DNA of 64,000 bases from Vibrio tetraodonis (GTDB lineage: Bacteria > Pseudomonadota > Gammaproteobacteria > Enterobacterales > Vibrionaceae): the NCBI RefSeq assembly GCF_003350295.1, contig NZ_QLYY01000013.1, positions 1 through 64,000 on the forward strand, given 5' to 3'. Position numbers and translations under genes: made by a program. Position 1 is the first letter of the stretch. Each line of letters starts with the position of its first letter. This document shows, piece by piece, positions 1 through 9,452 of this stretch. The notes under the pieces were generated by a model. The model was not told the DNA's origin, searched no databases, and saw nothing but the letters and a program-made list of their open reading frames with translations.

Positions 1-434
1 GTCGTGGCGTCGTGGCCTGACTTGTTAAACTGCGCCGCTAGCGTTTTTTCCGCAAGGGCCATACCAACTGCATTGGTAATACCTTGGCCAAGAGGACCTG
101 TAGTTGTTTCAACACCTGGCGCGTAACCATATTCTGGGTGACCTGGCGTTTTGGAATGCAATTGGCGGAAGTTTTTCAGCTCATCAATCGACAACGCGTA
201 GCCTGAAAGGTGCAGCAGAGAGTAAATCAGCATAGAGCCATGGCCGTTCGACAGTACGAAACGGTCACGATCGGCCCATTCAGGGTTTGCTGGGTTGTGA
301 TTTAGATGTGAACGCCAAAGAACTTCAGCGATATCCGCCATGCCCATTGGGGCGCCTGGGTGACCAGAATTGGCTTGTTGTACGCCGTCCATGCTAAGGG
401 CACGAATAGCGTTAGCTAGGTGTTTGCGATCCAT
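1..434 (-). CDS. tkt: transketolase, N-terminal part (truncated by window edge)
   Basis: Transketolase transfers two-carbon ketol units with thiamine diphosphate in the non-oxidative pentose phosphate pathway. The reading frame starts with ATG at 434 ([19 protein letters not shown]) and runs off the left edge, giving about 144 residues. Visible family hallmarks are [22 protein letters not shown] and [14 protein letters not shown], all typical of the N-terminal thiamine-diphosphate domain. It lies 79 bp downstream of the transaldolase gene on the same strand, so the two probably form one operon. The rest of the protein lies outside the window. Confidence 0.95.
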   Translation of the reverse strand, partial: MDRKHLANAIRALSMDGVQQANSGHPGAPMGMADIAEVLWRSHLNHNPANPEWADRDRFVLSNGHGSMLIYSLLHLSGYALSIDELKNFRQLHSKTPGHPEYGYAPGVETTTGPLGQGITNAVGMALAEKTLAAQFNKSGHDAT

Positions 435-513
435 AATTAATACCGAATATTATGTTTTTCTTAAAAAGGAAAAATAACAGGGAAGATAGTGTCTTCCCTG
501 CTGATAATTTAAA

Positions 514-1464
514 TTAAAGCTTAGCTTCGATCATGGCTTCGAGTTTGCCTTGGTCAACCGCGAAGTTGCGGATACCTTCTGCCAATTTCTCTACCGCCAT
601 TGGGTCTTGGTTGTGCTCCCACAGGAACTCAGCGTGAGTCATTGCTGCTGGACGCGCTTGCGCACCTTTAGAATCAACCAATTTTTCAGCAACGTGACCT
701 TCAGCTGCTTCTAGCTCTGCCAATAGAGCTGGTGCGATAGTAAGACGGTCACAACCGGCAAGCTCAAGGATTTCGCCGATATTACGGAAGCTTGCACCCA
801 TCACTACTGTGTTGTAGCCATAGTCTTTGTAGTAGTTGTAGATTTTGCTGACCGATAGTACGCCTGGATCTTCTTCTGGAGAGAAATCACGGCCTTCTTT
901 CGCTTTGTACCAATCCATGATGCGACCTACAAACGGGGAGATAAGGAACACACCAGCTTCTGCACAAGCGCGAGCTTGAGCAAACGAGAATAGAAGCGTG
1001 AGGTTACAGTTGATGCCTTCTTTTTCCAAGATCTCAGCCGCGCGGATACCTTCCCAAGTTGAAGCTAGCTTAATTAGGATGCGATCATTAGTAATGCCTG
1101 CGTCGTTGTACATTTTTACTAGCTGGCGAGCTTTTGCAACACTGCCTTCAGTATCGTAAGAAAGACGAGCATCAACTTCAGTAGAGATACGGCCTGGAAT
1201 GGTTTTTAGGATTTCTTTACCAATGTTTACCGCCAGCATGTCGCAGGTATCTTGAATTTGCTGTGCTTTGTCGCTGCTTTGAGTTTTTGCGTAGTCAATG
1301 GAAGCATTGATAAGAGGGGCGTATTCTTCGATTTGAGCGGCTTTAAGAATCAGAGAAGGGTTGGTAGTGGCATCTTCTGGTTGGTATTTCTTGATAGCAT
1401 CTATCTCACCAGTGTCTGCGACGACAGTCGTTAGTTTACGAAGTTGCTCTAATTTGTTGCTCAT
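514..1464 (-). CDS. tal: transaldolase
   Basis: Transaldolase moves a dihydroxyacetone unit between sugar phosphates in the cytoplasmic pentose phosphate pathway. The protein (316 aa from the chosen start) has the TalA/TalB pattern: TTVVADTG near the N-terminus, DATTNPSL around residue 35, and the Schiff-base lysine in [12 protein letters not shown]. An in-frame ATG at 1473 exists, but its AGG directly abuts it; the ATG at 1464 ([11 protein letters not shown]) has AGGA at about 8 nt spacing and matches the usual start of the family. It is followed by tkt on the same strand and faces a SorC-family regulator gene across a 440-bp divergent region. Confidence 0.95.
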   Translation of the reverse strand: MSNKLEQLRKLTTVVADTGEIDAIKKYQPEDATTNPSLILKAAQIEEYAPLINASIDYAKTQSSDKAQQIQDTCDMLAVNIGKEILKTIPGRISTEVDARLSYDTEGSVAKARQLVKMYNDAGITNDRILIKLASTWEGIRAAEILEKEGINCNLTLLFSFAQARACAEAGVFLISPFVGRIMDWYKAKEGRDFSPEEDPGVLSVSKIYNYYKDYGYNTVVMGASFRNIGEILELAGCDRLTIAPALLAELEAAEGHVAEKLVDSKGAQARPAAMTHAEFLWEHNQDPMAVEKLAEGIRNFAVDQGKLEAMIEAKL

Positions 1465-1612
1465 TTCGGTCATCCTATATCATGGGCTTTCACACTAAAA
1501 CCATAGTGTGATTAGTACAATGTCAAACTCGTTAGCCAGCGTTTAAGCCAATGGAAATTGTGCCAACTCCGCTAACGATTCTCAATTATGTGGCGATAGA
1601 GCATCTGTAATG

Positions 1613-1835
1613 AACATTTGCTCTTTCATTGAGTAAATGATGGGTTCATATTTATCTCTTCGACGCAGAATGTCAATCGATAATTACCCTTCTACAGCAG
1701 GTTTGTGCGGGTTTTTTTTCCGGCATGAAACTAAGCGTGTAAATCAAACGTTTGCTATCGTCTGGCGGGCGTTCAACAGGGTTTTAGACAGGCTGATTTT
1801 TGGCTGAGAATTTGTAATGCAGATGAGCAAATGTT
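1613..1835. promoter_or_regulatory. divergent tal / sorC-type control region with two inverted GAGCAAATGTT boxes
   Basis: The 440 bp between the divergent tal and regulator genes hold no gene. An 11-bp word, GAGCAAATGTT, occurs at 1825-1835 and as its exact reverse complement at 1613-1623; the match continues past the core (…CATT against …GCATT). Two inverted copies in a divergent promoter region next to a SorC-family gene make these candidate operator sites. That they bind this regulator is inference. Confidence 0.4.
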
Positions 1836-1909
1836 GCATTATTTTGTTAGCCTGACATATGCTACGTCTCTGAGCACATGTTTAGTCCTTGTTTAGGAGC
1901 TTGATTACA

Positions 1910-2890
1910 ATGAGTAAGTCGCCCAATGATATGTCTGACGATAGCGCTGATCTGTTAACGGAAATTTCCGTTGCTTACTACCAAGATGGTGCGACGCAGG
2001 AAGAAATCTCAAAAAAATTTGCCGTATCGAGAGCGAAAGTAGGTCGTATGCTCAAGCAAGCGCGAGACGAGGGCATTGTTGAAATCACGGTTAAATACCA
2101 CCCTGTATTCAGCGCCAAAATAGAACAAAGGTTGGTTGAGCGTTTTGGTGTTAAGCGCGCTTTAGTCGCACTTGATCAGCCAAGCGAAGAACAGCAACGC
2201 CTGCAAGTGGCAGGCTTGGTGTCCAAATTTATGGCCAGCTCAATTCAAAATGGCTCTGTCGTCACTGTGGGTCAGGGCAGAAATGTATCGGCTGTGGCGC
2301 ACCATGTTGGTGTGATCCCGCAAAGAGACGTGAAATTCGTCTGTGGCATTGGCGGCATTCACCCTAGAGGTGGCATGTTCAACGCCGATCATATTTGCCG
2401 TCAGTTTGCCAAAACCTATGGCGGCACCTCCGAGACACTCTATGCGCCAGCCTACGCAGAAAACCCAGAACAAAAGCGCGCCTTTATGCAAAACGCGACC
2501 GTCAAACAAACCTTAGACTTAGCACGTAAAGCTGATGTCGCATTAGTGGGCATAGGGGATATGAGTGAAAACAGCTATATGGTCGATCTGGGCTGGTTTA
2601 CCGCCAATGAAGTAGTGCAGTCGCGAATGAATCAAGGCGTAGTGGGCGACTTTGCTGGATATGACTTTTTCGATATTCATGGTAAATCCGCCAAAACCGT
2701 TATGAGCGATAGAGTAATAGGGTTGGGCATTGAAGAGTTTCGCCCGATCTCTCAAGTCATCGCCATTGCCGCCGAAAACAGCAAACCCCTCGCCATGCTT
2801 GGCGCACTAAGGACAGGCGTGATTGATGTGATCGCCACCAGTGTTAGCAACGCCTTGACCGTATTAAACCTTGACGAACAGATGAAATAA
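1910..2890 (+). CDS. SorC-family (DeoR/SorC type) transcriptional regulator
   Basis: A predicted cytoplasmic sugar-responsive repressor or activator. Residues about 20-55 form a helix-turn-helix (QDGATQEEISKKFAVSRAKVGRMLKQAR), followed by the SorC/CggR effector-binding domain with the usual GxGG segment (CGIGGIHPRGG). The ATG at 1910 (MSKSPND) was preferred over an upstream alternative start at 1889 because AGGAG lies 10 nt before it. It is divergent from tal-tkt, which suggests that a pentose or sugar-phosphate signal controls that pair. The last codons are part of a 34-bp sequence that recurs after the next gene. Confidence 0.85.
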   Translation: MSKSPNDMSDDSADLLTEISVAYYQDGATQEEISKKFAVSRAKVGRMLKQARDEGIVEITVKYHPVFSAKIEQRLVERFGVKRALVALDQPSEEQQRLQVAGLVSKFMASSIQNGSVVTVGQGRNVSAVAHHVGVIPQRDVKFVCGIGGIHPRGGMFNADHICRQFAKTYGGTSETLYAPAYAENPEQKRAFMQNATVKQTLDLARKADVALVGIGDMSENSYMVDLGWFTANEVVQSRMNQGVVGDFAGYDFFDIHGKSAKTVMSDRVIGLGIEEFRPISQVIAIAAENSKPLAMLGALRTGVIDVIATSVSNALTVLNLDEQMK

Positions 2891-2909
2891 CAAACATGTG
2901 ACGGTGTAA
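2876..2909 (+). repeat. left copy of imperfect 34-bp direct repeat flanking the OTU-like gene
   Basis: Positions 2876-2909 and 4261-4294 match at 29 of 34 bases (GAACAGATGAAATAACAAAC… versus GGACAGATGAAATAGCACTC…). The left copy includes the end of the SorC-type gene; the right copy leads into a strong hairpin that looks like its displaced terminator. A weaker version of that hairpin follows the left copy. Confidence 0.7.
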
Positions 2910-3145
2910 TGAAAGTGATTGGTTACCTTGTCGAGTTACCTACCAAATATGGAGGTAGAACTCTTCACCTGAAGGTCTATGAATGAGAGCAGTGGCAAAA
3001 CAGTTTAATTACGGGCTGTCCAACGTTCTACGAGCTAAAGCGTATTTTTTGACAAGTTAGTTAGGTAAATGACCTTTACAATTTTGGTAGAAAATGGCAC
3101 TAATAATAAAATTATAATCTAGACAAAGCGACATAGGGAAAAACC

Positions 3146-4207
3146 ATGGTGTCTTCGATTACTAATATGCCACCCAATAGCTCGATTTATAGCGAAGGTG
3201 AGCACAATATAGCTATCAATAATTTAATTGCTTCAGCTACCCAAAAAGTGCCATTAAATGAAAGTCAAAAAAACGATTTGGATGCGCTGTTTACACTGGC
3301 TAAAAGCAATGTTCAAGATAGTATAGAATTACTTCAAAACTTATCAGTAAGCGATGGAGAAGTTTCTTCATATGCACAACATCTTTTATGTAAACTAATT
3401 GCTAAGGAAGATGGAGCATCATATGACGCAGCATGCTCTGCGCGTTCTGGCTGTCAGAGCATGATTACCAATTTTTCTGATCGCATCATTACTAATAAAA
3501 TGTTAGAAGATAACCCCAAATTATTGCTTGTCGCTGGCTCTAAAATCGAAGGAGATGGTCCGTATCGAGAACCAATTCCACTGCAAGTCAAATCAAAAAT
3601 CGTAAGCTTCGATGAAAAAGATGTTAAACCACAGTGGTGGCACGAGACAAAGCTGGAAGATGGTCAATTTGAAACCCCAAAGCCTTCAACCATCAAAGAT
3701 AAAGATTATTGGGTAAAAGAGCATAAGTTACCTGATGACGGTGCTTGCCAATTTAGAGCCGCATTTACTTTAAGGGACAAGGATGCTAAGTGGTTATCTG
3801 CATCGAAAGAAGACATTCGTGATGAAATAGAAAAGAAACCAATGTCAGTAAAAAACGCTATATATGATTCTGTTACTTTCTTAAAAGAAGTAGACTTAAT
3901 TCCTGACCGATTTAAACGTTTTTTTGATGAAGAAGGGTTTAAGGATCGTGTTTATGATAAGACCATCAAGTCTGGAGATTTCAATCTCTATTCCCCGCGA
4001 GGTATAGAGTCTGCCTTAGGTGAATTTACGACACTAACTAGTGAAGAGGAAGAGTTCTTATCAACTTTGGCTGACAGTATTGGTGAAAATTTAAAAAACG
4101 TTTTTAAATTGCCATTAATTTCTGATGGCTCAAGAGCATATTCAGTTCCAACGGGTAACCACTATAACTTAATCACACCAGTTGATTTTTTCACGAAGAT
4201 TGATTAA
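3146..4207 (+). CDS. predicted OTU-type cysteine protease (candidate effector)
   Basis: No close relative is recognised by name, but residues 197-206 read DDGACQFRAA and residues 337-342 GNHYNL. These correspond to the two hallmark blocks of ovarian-tumour (OTU) cysteine proteases: an Asp-Gly-x-Cys-x-Phe-Arg block with the nucleophile (Cys201 here) and a late His-Tyr block with the general base (His339). OTU enzymes cleave ubiquitin or ubiquitin-like chains, and bacterial versions are usually injected effectors. The N-terminal 190 residues match nothing I know and could carry a targeting signal. There is no signal peptide. The gene is AT-rich, isolated, and sits between imperfect direct repeats, which suggests acquisition. 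Delivery route unknown; the adjacent T6SS genes are convergent. Confidence 0.6.
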   Translation: MVSSITNMPPNSSIYSEGEHNIAINNLIASATQKVPLNESQKNDLDALFTLAKSNVQDSIELLQNLSVSDGEVSSYAQHLLCKLIAKEDGASYDAACSARSGCQSMITNFSDRIITNKMLEDNPKLLLVAGSKIEGDGPYREPIPLQVKSKIVSFDEKDVKPQWWHETKLEDGQFETPKPSTIKDKDYWVKEHKLPDDGACQFRAAFTLRDKDAKWLSASKEDIRDEIEKKPMSVKNAIYDSVTFLKEVDLIPDRFKRFFDEEGFKDRVYDKTIKSGDFNLYSPRGIESALGEFTTLTSEEEEFLSTLADSIGENLKNVFKLPLISDGSRAYSVPTGNHYNLITPVDFFTKID

Positions 4208-4260
4208 TTGATTTTCTTTTATTCGTCATTTTCGAGGGTTCTTCCACAGGCCCGCTTGAT

Positions 4261-4318
4261 GGACAGATGAAATAGCACTCATGTGACGGCGTAACTAAAT
4301 TCGTAGTTACGCCGTCAC
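4261..4318 (+). terminator. right repeat copy leading into a perfect 15-bp hairpin
   Basis: GTGACGGCGTAACTA at 4283-4297 pairs perfectly with TAGTTACGCCGTCAC at 4304-4318 around a 6-nt loop. It can end transcription from the OTU-like gene and perhaps also from the convergent immunity gene, although no long T run follows. The same sequence family recurs at 29704-29751 and, decayed, near 2898. Confidence 0.6.
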
Positions 4319-4383
4319 TTATAACCGATTCAAGCGAGTGTTTTTAGGGGCTAATGTTAGTGGTCATGACAAAAAGTCTATGT

Positions 4384-5229
4384 TTATCCGTTAGCATTAG
4401 AGCCTGACTCTGCCATTATCTCTTTAATCTTCTTATAGGATTTCTTTTTGGAGTTAAAGATTATCTTATGTTCACCATACTCTTTATCTATGCTTGCGAC
4501 TAACTTACGCCATTCGGATAGGTATGTCATCATTGCATATACAATTACACCAAAGGTAAATAGAACAGGCACACCAAAGATAAAGAATAGGACACTATGA
4601 GTATCTAGATCTGGGCTCAGAATGTCAGAACGTGTAAGCAGCTCAGCGATGCCCATGGCAATACCTGCGCCACCGGTGCCCACTATACATGCTAATACAA
4701 CGATAGCATTCTTAGCTTTTGTCAAAGGCTTTCTCAGGAAAGGCATTTTGGAAAAACTAAGACCTTCTACAATATCTACTTTTCTTATTTCAATTTCATT
4801 ACCTCTTACCTTAATATTGTCATTCCTGTCAGAGAAACTGTCTTTAGTATGGAAAAAGCAACCAATAAAAATACCCATAACTAAGGATAAAATTAAAAAA
4901 GAGAACATATAGAAATTACTATCAAAAAATTTATTAGAATGAGTTATTACCGATGTTAATATTAACATCGTAGGAATAAAGATAAGATAAGAAAAGAGTG
5001 CTATTAGCATATCTGTTCTTTTGGATAGTAAGTTTTGGCCTTGTTTAGAAAAAAGGTAGGCTGGAAAGAAAAAGGTCACCAATGCTGTCAGCCCACAGAC
5101 TAGCCTAGAGAAGAAAAAAATATCTGAGAATAAATATACTAACTGGAATGGTGCAAAGAAAATGGAAATAATAATAATTCCAAACCTAAGACCTTTAGGA
5201 GCGTATTCGTTGTCTGAGTAGATTTCCAT
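4384..5229 (-). CDS. multi-pass membrane protein, probable T6SS immunity protein
   Basis: A 281-aa inner-membrane protein with about six hydrophobic segments (roughly residues 15-33, 40-60, 75-97, 105-127, 175-197 and 213-237) and a lysine-rich cytoplasmic tail (KKKSYKKIKE). It matches no family that I can name. It follows the putative membrane-disrupting effector gene by 9 bp and is AT-rich like many immunity genes. The order vgrG, effector, membrane protein is what is known for VasX/TsiV2 and Tme/Tmi type T6SS pairs, so protection of the producer's inner membrane is the most economical role. Function is inferred from position only. Confidence 0.5.
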   Translation of the reverse strand: MEIYSDNEYAPKGLRFGIIIISIFFAPFQLVYLFSDIFFFSRLVCGLTALVTFFFPAYLFSKQGQNLLSKRTDMLIALFSYLIFIPTMLILTSVITHSNKFFDSNFYMFSFLILSLVMGIFIGCFFHTKDSFSDRNDNIKVRGNEIEIRKVDIVEGLSFSKMPFLRKPLTKAKNAIVVLACIVGTGGAGIAMGIAELLTRSDILSPDLDTHSVLFFIFGVPVLFTFGVIVYAMMTYLSEWRKLVASIDKEYGEHKIIFNSKKKSYKKIKEIMAESGSNANG

Positions 5230-5238
5230 TCAAATTTC

Positions 5239-6582
5239 CTAAAAACCGTAAAAGCCTGAATTTTGCATTGCGCTAGAACCAATGTAGCTGTCTACTTTGC
5301 TTTGGTTTCTTTCTATCTCTTTTTTTACCATAGATTCTACGGTTAAGTTAGGGAAAGCACTTTTTAAAAATTGCTTGACAGAATCTTTAACGCCCAGAAT
5401 AGTGTCAGCCGAGTCAACTGCCCAACCGACTCCAAAGGATATACCAGCGATACTTATGAATAGAGTTGTAGCACTGATTGCTACACCACCTAAACCCAAT
5501 GCCAGCGTAAGTAAGCCGATAAACAATGCTGTAAATAAACCAGCTATGAAAAGTTTGGCTACGGTCACACCAAGTGCTCCCAATAATTCAGCAATGTTTT
5601 GTTCGCCTATGTCTTTTTTAAAAAACTCATAGAGGTCAAATGAAGCGACAAATATAAAGGAAATCATATTTGTGCCTTTAAATGGATTTGCACTACTAAC
5701 AGTATTTTTCACCAAGCTTCCGGCATTAGCTGACTTTAGGTCATCTGAAATTTGTATGGCGGAGCTTAGCATTTTCATCTTATCGCCATGAATGCCGTAA
5801 TTGATGCCGGTTAAAAAGGTTCTGCTGGTGCGATCGCCTTTAAACACAACCCCGAGTTTATTACCCCACTGTGACATTGTTTTTATTGTGAACTTCCCTT
5901 TAACAATAAATTCTTTTAGGTATCCCTTTGCTGCCTCAATTCCGTATTTGGCTTTGTAATAGGCGTAAGCTTGTCCATGTTCTGTCGCTTGCACCATGGC
6001 GGTGGCCATGGCATTTTGGTCGCGGTTACTGTTTTGCAGATGTTCGTAGAATTCCAGCAAGGAATTTTCTGCTAGCGTATCAAACAAAGCAGAAATAACC
6101 GATTCGTCCATATCATCAATGTTATAGACCTCGCCAATAGGATTTGGAAGAAGCATCAAGCTATCACTGGCTTTGAGAATGCCAAGCACTTCATTGCCGT
6201 TGTCCCTGGGTCGAATCAAGGATTTTCTTGGCAAAGGATCAATAGGGCAGGTCATTATCGCGGCTCTTAAATCGCCAGGGGCTGTGATGGCTTCTGTTGG
6301 GATGCGATCCAATAAGGTAAAATTTTGGCCATTTACATACAGCTCTAATGAGTTACAGGTTTCGTCAACCGTATTGGGGATCAAGGTGGCCCTTGGCGTA
6401 AATTCTTTAGGCAGAGAAGGGCTTTTTTTGCCATTGACCGCAAATTGAATATCAAGATTTTGCCCGCTTTGATCATCGGCCCAAAACATATTGCCGGCAG
6501 GGGCGTGCATCACTACTGGTTCTTTATCTTTGGCATCGGTAGTTTGGGCATTGCCAGCGTAAATCCATAAATCGTCGCTCAT
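5239..6582 (-). CDS. putative T6SS membrane-disrupting effector
   Basis: A 447-aa protein with a soluble N-terminal two thirds and a strongly hydrophobic, glycine-rich stretch at about 335-395 (VAKLFIAGLFTALFIGLL, then GVAISATTLFISIAGIS), followed by a short amphipathic tail. There is no signal peptide. The ATG overlaps the stop codon of vgrG (TAATG), so the two are translationally coupled, and a membrane-protein gene follows. This matches the layout of pore-forming or membrane-disrupting T6SS effectors such as the Tme family described in Vibrio; I could not confirm membership. Secretion is probably through the VgrG C-terminal extension, since no adaptor gene of the DUF4123 or DUF1795 type is present. 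Confidence 0.55.
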   Translation of the reverse strand: MSDDLWIYAGNAQTTDAKDKEPVVMHAPAGNMFWADDQSGQNLDIQFAVNGKKSPSLPKEFTPRATLIPNTVDETCNSLELYVNGQNFTLLDRIPTEAITAPGDLRAAIMTCPIDPLPRKSLIRPRDNGNEVLGILKASDSLMLLPNPIGEVYNIDDMDESVISALFDTLAENSLLEFYEHLQNSNRDQNAMATAMVQATEHGQAYAYYKAKYGIEAAKGYLKEFIVKGKFTIKTMSQWGNKLGVVFKGDRTSRTFLTGINYGIHGDKMKMLSSAIQISDDLKSANAGSLVKNTVSSANPFKGTNMISFIFVASFDLYEFFKKDIGEQNIAELLGALGVTVAKLFIAGLFTALFIGLLTLALGLGGVAISATTLFISIAGISFGVGWAVDSADTILGVKDSVKQFLKSAFPNLTVESMVKKEIERNQSKVDSYIGSSAMQNSGFYGF

Positions 6583-8897
6583 TAAATTTCTCTCCAGTAA
6601 ATATCAAATGAGGATTGTAAATCTTTGGTATTAATCAAGGATGTTTCCCCTTTAGCATTGGTCTTACCGTAGATTTCTTTACCATCTTCAAACACGAGTT
6701 TGTACGCTTTGTTGGCATGAACCGCCCCTGTGGTTTGGTCTTGCAACACAATGCGCTGGTTGTAACGCATAAAAGACTCATAAGGCGGCGCGACATTGAG
6801 CCTAGCACTTCCTTTATCTGGGTTTATTGCCACATTGCCGCCGTTGATTGTGGTTTGCGCTGCGCCGTCAATGGTAATTGAAGAGCCGTAAAGCTTTATA
6901 TTACCACTACTTTTTAGGATTAATCCCGCGTAACCGACCTGAACTTTGATTTCATCTCCAGAAATAATGGTGGTTTCACCATCGGCGCGAAAAGAGGTGT
7001 TGCCTTGTACATCGACATTCAAATTACCGCCCACTTGCAATGAGTCATCGGCACCTATATTGGCCGATAACCCCTCAAGCACCGCAAGGCTCGCTTTGCC
7101 ACCAATTTCGACAGACAGGTTTTGGCCTATTTTGGTTAGGCGGTTTTCATCAATCGATCTGTGTTGATCTTTTGCGACTTGCTTTTGCTCATTGGCGTTG
7201 TAGGTAACGGTTACGTCTTGGTCGACTTGCTCTTTAAACGTTTGTTTTGTCTCTGAAGTTTTATGGCCATGAATGGTTTCTTTGCGATCGCCATGGACGT
7301 TATTTTCTTGGTTTCGGCCCACTTCAAGCTCTTCATCATTCCCTATATCTCGGTAGCGATTATTCAGTACCTTGGTTTTCATGTCTTTTTGCGCGTGAAA
7401 ATGCACCATTTCTTGGTCATTTTCGTCTTCAAAGTGCATTTCGTTGTAACCGTCTGCCTTATGGCTTTGGGTGCGAAAAACAGTGCGAGTTTTATGTTCG
7501 GGAAGTTCGTAAGGTGGGGTGTGTAAACCGTTATACACAGCGCCTGTAACAAGCGGCCTATCAGGATCGCCTTCTAAAAAGGTTACCACCACTTCGTGGC
7601 CGATGCGCGGCAGATACACGGCGCCCCAGTTCGGCGCGGCCATTGATTGGCTGACTCGCAGCCAGCATGAGCTGTGTTCGTCACTTTGTCCGTAACGGTC
7701 CCAGTGAAATTGCACTTTAATTCGCCCAAGTTCATCGGTGTAGATTTCTTCTCCCGCAGGTCCAACGACGACCGCCGTTTGCGGACCATCAACTACAGGG
7801 GAGGCCATTTTTGGCGCGCGATAAGTCACATCACGTGGCAGACAAACAAACTGATTTTGGTAGTGGGTTGGGGCATCGGCACCTTCTTCTTCGTGCACGC
7901 GAGGGTTTTCACCAAGATGCATCACAGAGAGCATTAGGTAATCACGATTGACCGAGGAGCGCGGATGTTCGCTTATCTCAAAACTTAAGCCTGAGGCCAA
8001 ACGCATAATATTACTAGAGGCATGAATTTGATGGCTATCGACTCTGTATTCTGACATCCATTCACTGCTGCGCTGAGCGCCAAAGTCAGGAGAGGTGTAG
8101 CGCCCAGGGTAATCGAAGCGTTTTAAATCTGTATTTACGCCATCTTGGGCGGTTTTGTTTTGCGGTATTTTCGGGGTGAGGTAGTTGTAATCGCTATAAC
8201 TGACATCACTGGTGAGAGCGCGATGTACCTGCTCTAAGTCGAAAATGTGCTCTTTGTCAGACACACCGCCACCTTGAGAGTGATACAGCATAGGTCCAAG
8301 ATAAGAAGCGTTGAGCGGCGTGCTGACAAGCTCTGGAATCGCGTCGTTACTATCAACAATCACCATGGTATGTGCGGCATCGCTGTGCTCAAAGTAAAAC
8401 CACATGCCATGCTCGGCTAAAAGACGCTGAACAAAATGGTGGTCATTTTCGCGGTATTGTAACACGTAGTCTTTTTCTTGATATTGGCCTGCCAGTTCAA
8501 AGCGGTAATCGCTCATCCCCGCATCATCAAAAACATGGCGAATAATATCTGGCGCGGTTTTGTTTTGGAAAATGCGGCAATCTTGGCGCTGGGTCAAAAA
8601 CCAAAGTTGAGGCACCAAAGTGATCTGGTAACGAGAGTAGCGCCGACCAGAGCCCATATAACTTAGCTCTGAAATGCTGCCATTAAACTGGCGAGCCGCC
8701 GCTAAACCTTGACCATAAACACTCAGCACGCCGGTTTTTCTGCTCAGCGCCTCGAAGCTAATGTCATCATTGTCAGATAAGACGGTCAGGTTCATTTCAA
8801 ACGGGGCAGACAGGGCTTCCGTCACCCGAAAACTTTCTACTTTGAACGACCCTAAAAACCCAGAGACTTCAAAGCTAAACTCAATATCATTCGCCAT
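6582..8897 (-). CDS. vgrG: T6SS spike protein VgrG with C-terminal extension
   Basis: VgrG trimers form the tip of the type VI secretion needle and carry effectors into target cells. The 771 residues show the gp27-like N-terminal half, the gp5-like OB region (GRIKVQFHWDRYG, PRIGHEVVVTFLEGDPDRP), the DUF2345 beta-helix spike and a C-terminal extension of about 70 residues. The extension (AYKLVFEDGKEIYGKTNAKGET) looks like a transthyretin-type module, a known cargo-docking domain on some VgrGs. The gene overlaps the downstream effector by one base. This is an orphan vgrG cluster: no tss sheath, baseplate or hcp genes are in the window. Confidence 0.93.
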   Translation of the reverse strand: MANDIEFSFEVSGFLGSFKVESFRVTEALSAPFEMNLTVLSDNDDISFEALSRKTGVLSVYGQGLAAARQFNGSISELSYMGSGRRYSRYQITLVPQLWFLTQRQDCRIFQNKTAPDIIRHVFDDAGMSDYRFELAGQYQEKDYVLQYRENDHHFVQRLLAEHGMWFYFEHSDAAHTMVIVDSNDAIPELVSTPLNASYLGPMLYHSQGGGVSDKEHIFDLEQVHRALTSDVSYSDYNYLTPKIPQNKTAQDGVNTDLKRFDYPGRYTSPDFGAQRSSEWMSEYRVDSHQIHASSNIMRLASGLSFEISEHPRSSVNRDYLMLSVMHLGENPRVHEEEGADAPTHYQNQFVCLPRDVTYRAPKMASPVVDGPQTAVVVGPAGEEIYTDELGRIKVQFHWDRYGQSDEHSSCWLRVSQSMAAPNWGAVYLPRIGHEVVVTFLEGDPDRPLVTGAVYNGLHTPPYELPEHKTRTVFRTQSHKADGYNEMHFEDENDQEMVHFHAQKDMKTKVLNNRYRDIGNDEELEVGRNQENNVHGDRKETIHGHKTSETKQTFKEQVDQDVTVTYNANEQKQVAKDQHRSIDENRLTKIGQNLSVEIGGKASLAVLEGLSANIGADDSLQVGGNLNVDVQGNTSFRADGETTIISGDEIKVQVGYAGLILKSSGNIKLYGSSITIDGAAQTTINGGNVAINPDKGSARLNVAPPYESFMRYNQRIVLQDQTTGAVHANKAYKLVFEDGKEIYGKTNAKGETSLINTKDLQSSFDIYWREI

Positions 8898-9452
8898 ACA
8901 GCTTCACTCTTATGACCCAACCACTGCGGGTAATCAATCTACATGCATATTAAATGGCTGAACTGTAACAAGTTATGTGGAAATCATCACTGTGCTAAAC
9001 CACTGAGTGAACGATAAAAGAGGCTGGTAAAGTAACTGGCTCAATAGTGTATTTGCCTAGAAGGGTATGTAAGGAGACCGCGAGGATAGTGAAAGTGTCG
9101 GTTTCTTCCCTCAGCAGAAATTTGTGGTTTTGTGATGAGGTTTGCAGTGTGGAGTGGTAGGGAAGTCTGTTAGTGGATACTTCTTTCTACCTTCGTAGTT
9201 TTTTTGTCTAACAGCGGAACCTTGAGTCTAGGAAATAGGTTAGGTTTGATATAGGAAAATTAATGATTAGTAAAGTCAAACCTTGAATATGGTGGCTTTG
9301 TGTTTGTTATTGAATTCAATCTTTATCCGTGAATTAAAATAAAACTGGCCATGCTAGATGGTGAAAAGTTACGACTTAAACCACTGTAAAAGTTGGCTTA
9401 TAACTAGTAATACCTCTCAAATGATGACGAAAGTTAAGCTAGGATTGTAATT
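8898..9452. other. intergenic region between divergent vgrG and phosphoribosyltransferase genes
   Basis: About 555 bp, AT-rich, with no ORF with a credible ribosome binding site and no strong hairpin. It should hold both divergent promoters; no recognisable regulator site was seen. The sharp change of gene content on either side makes it a plausible junction of an acquired island. Confidence 0.4.
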
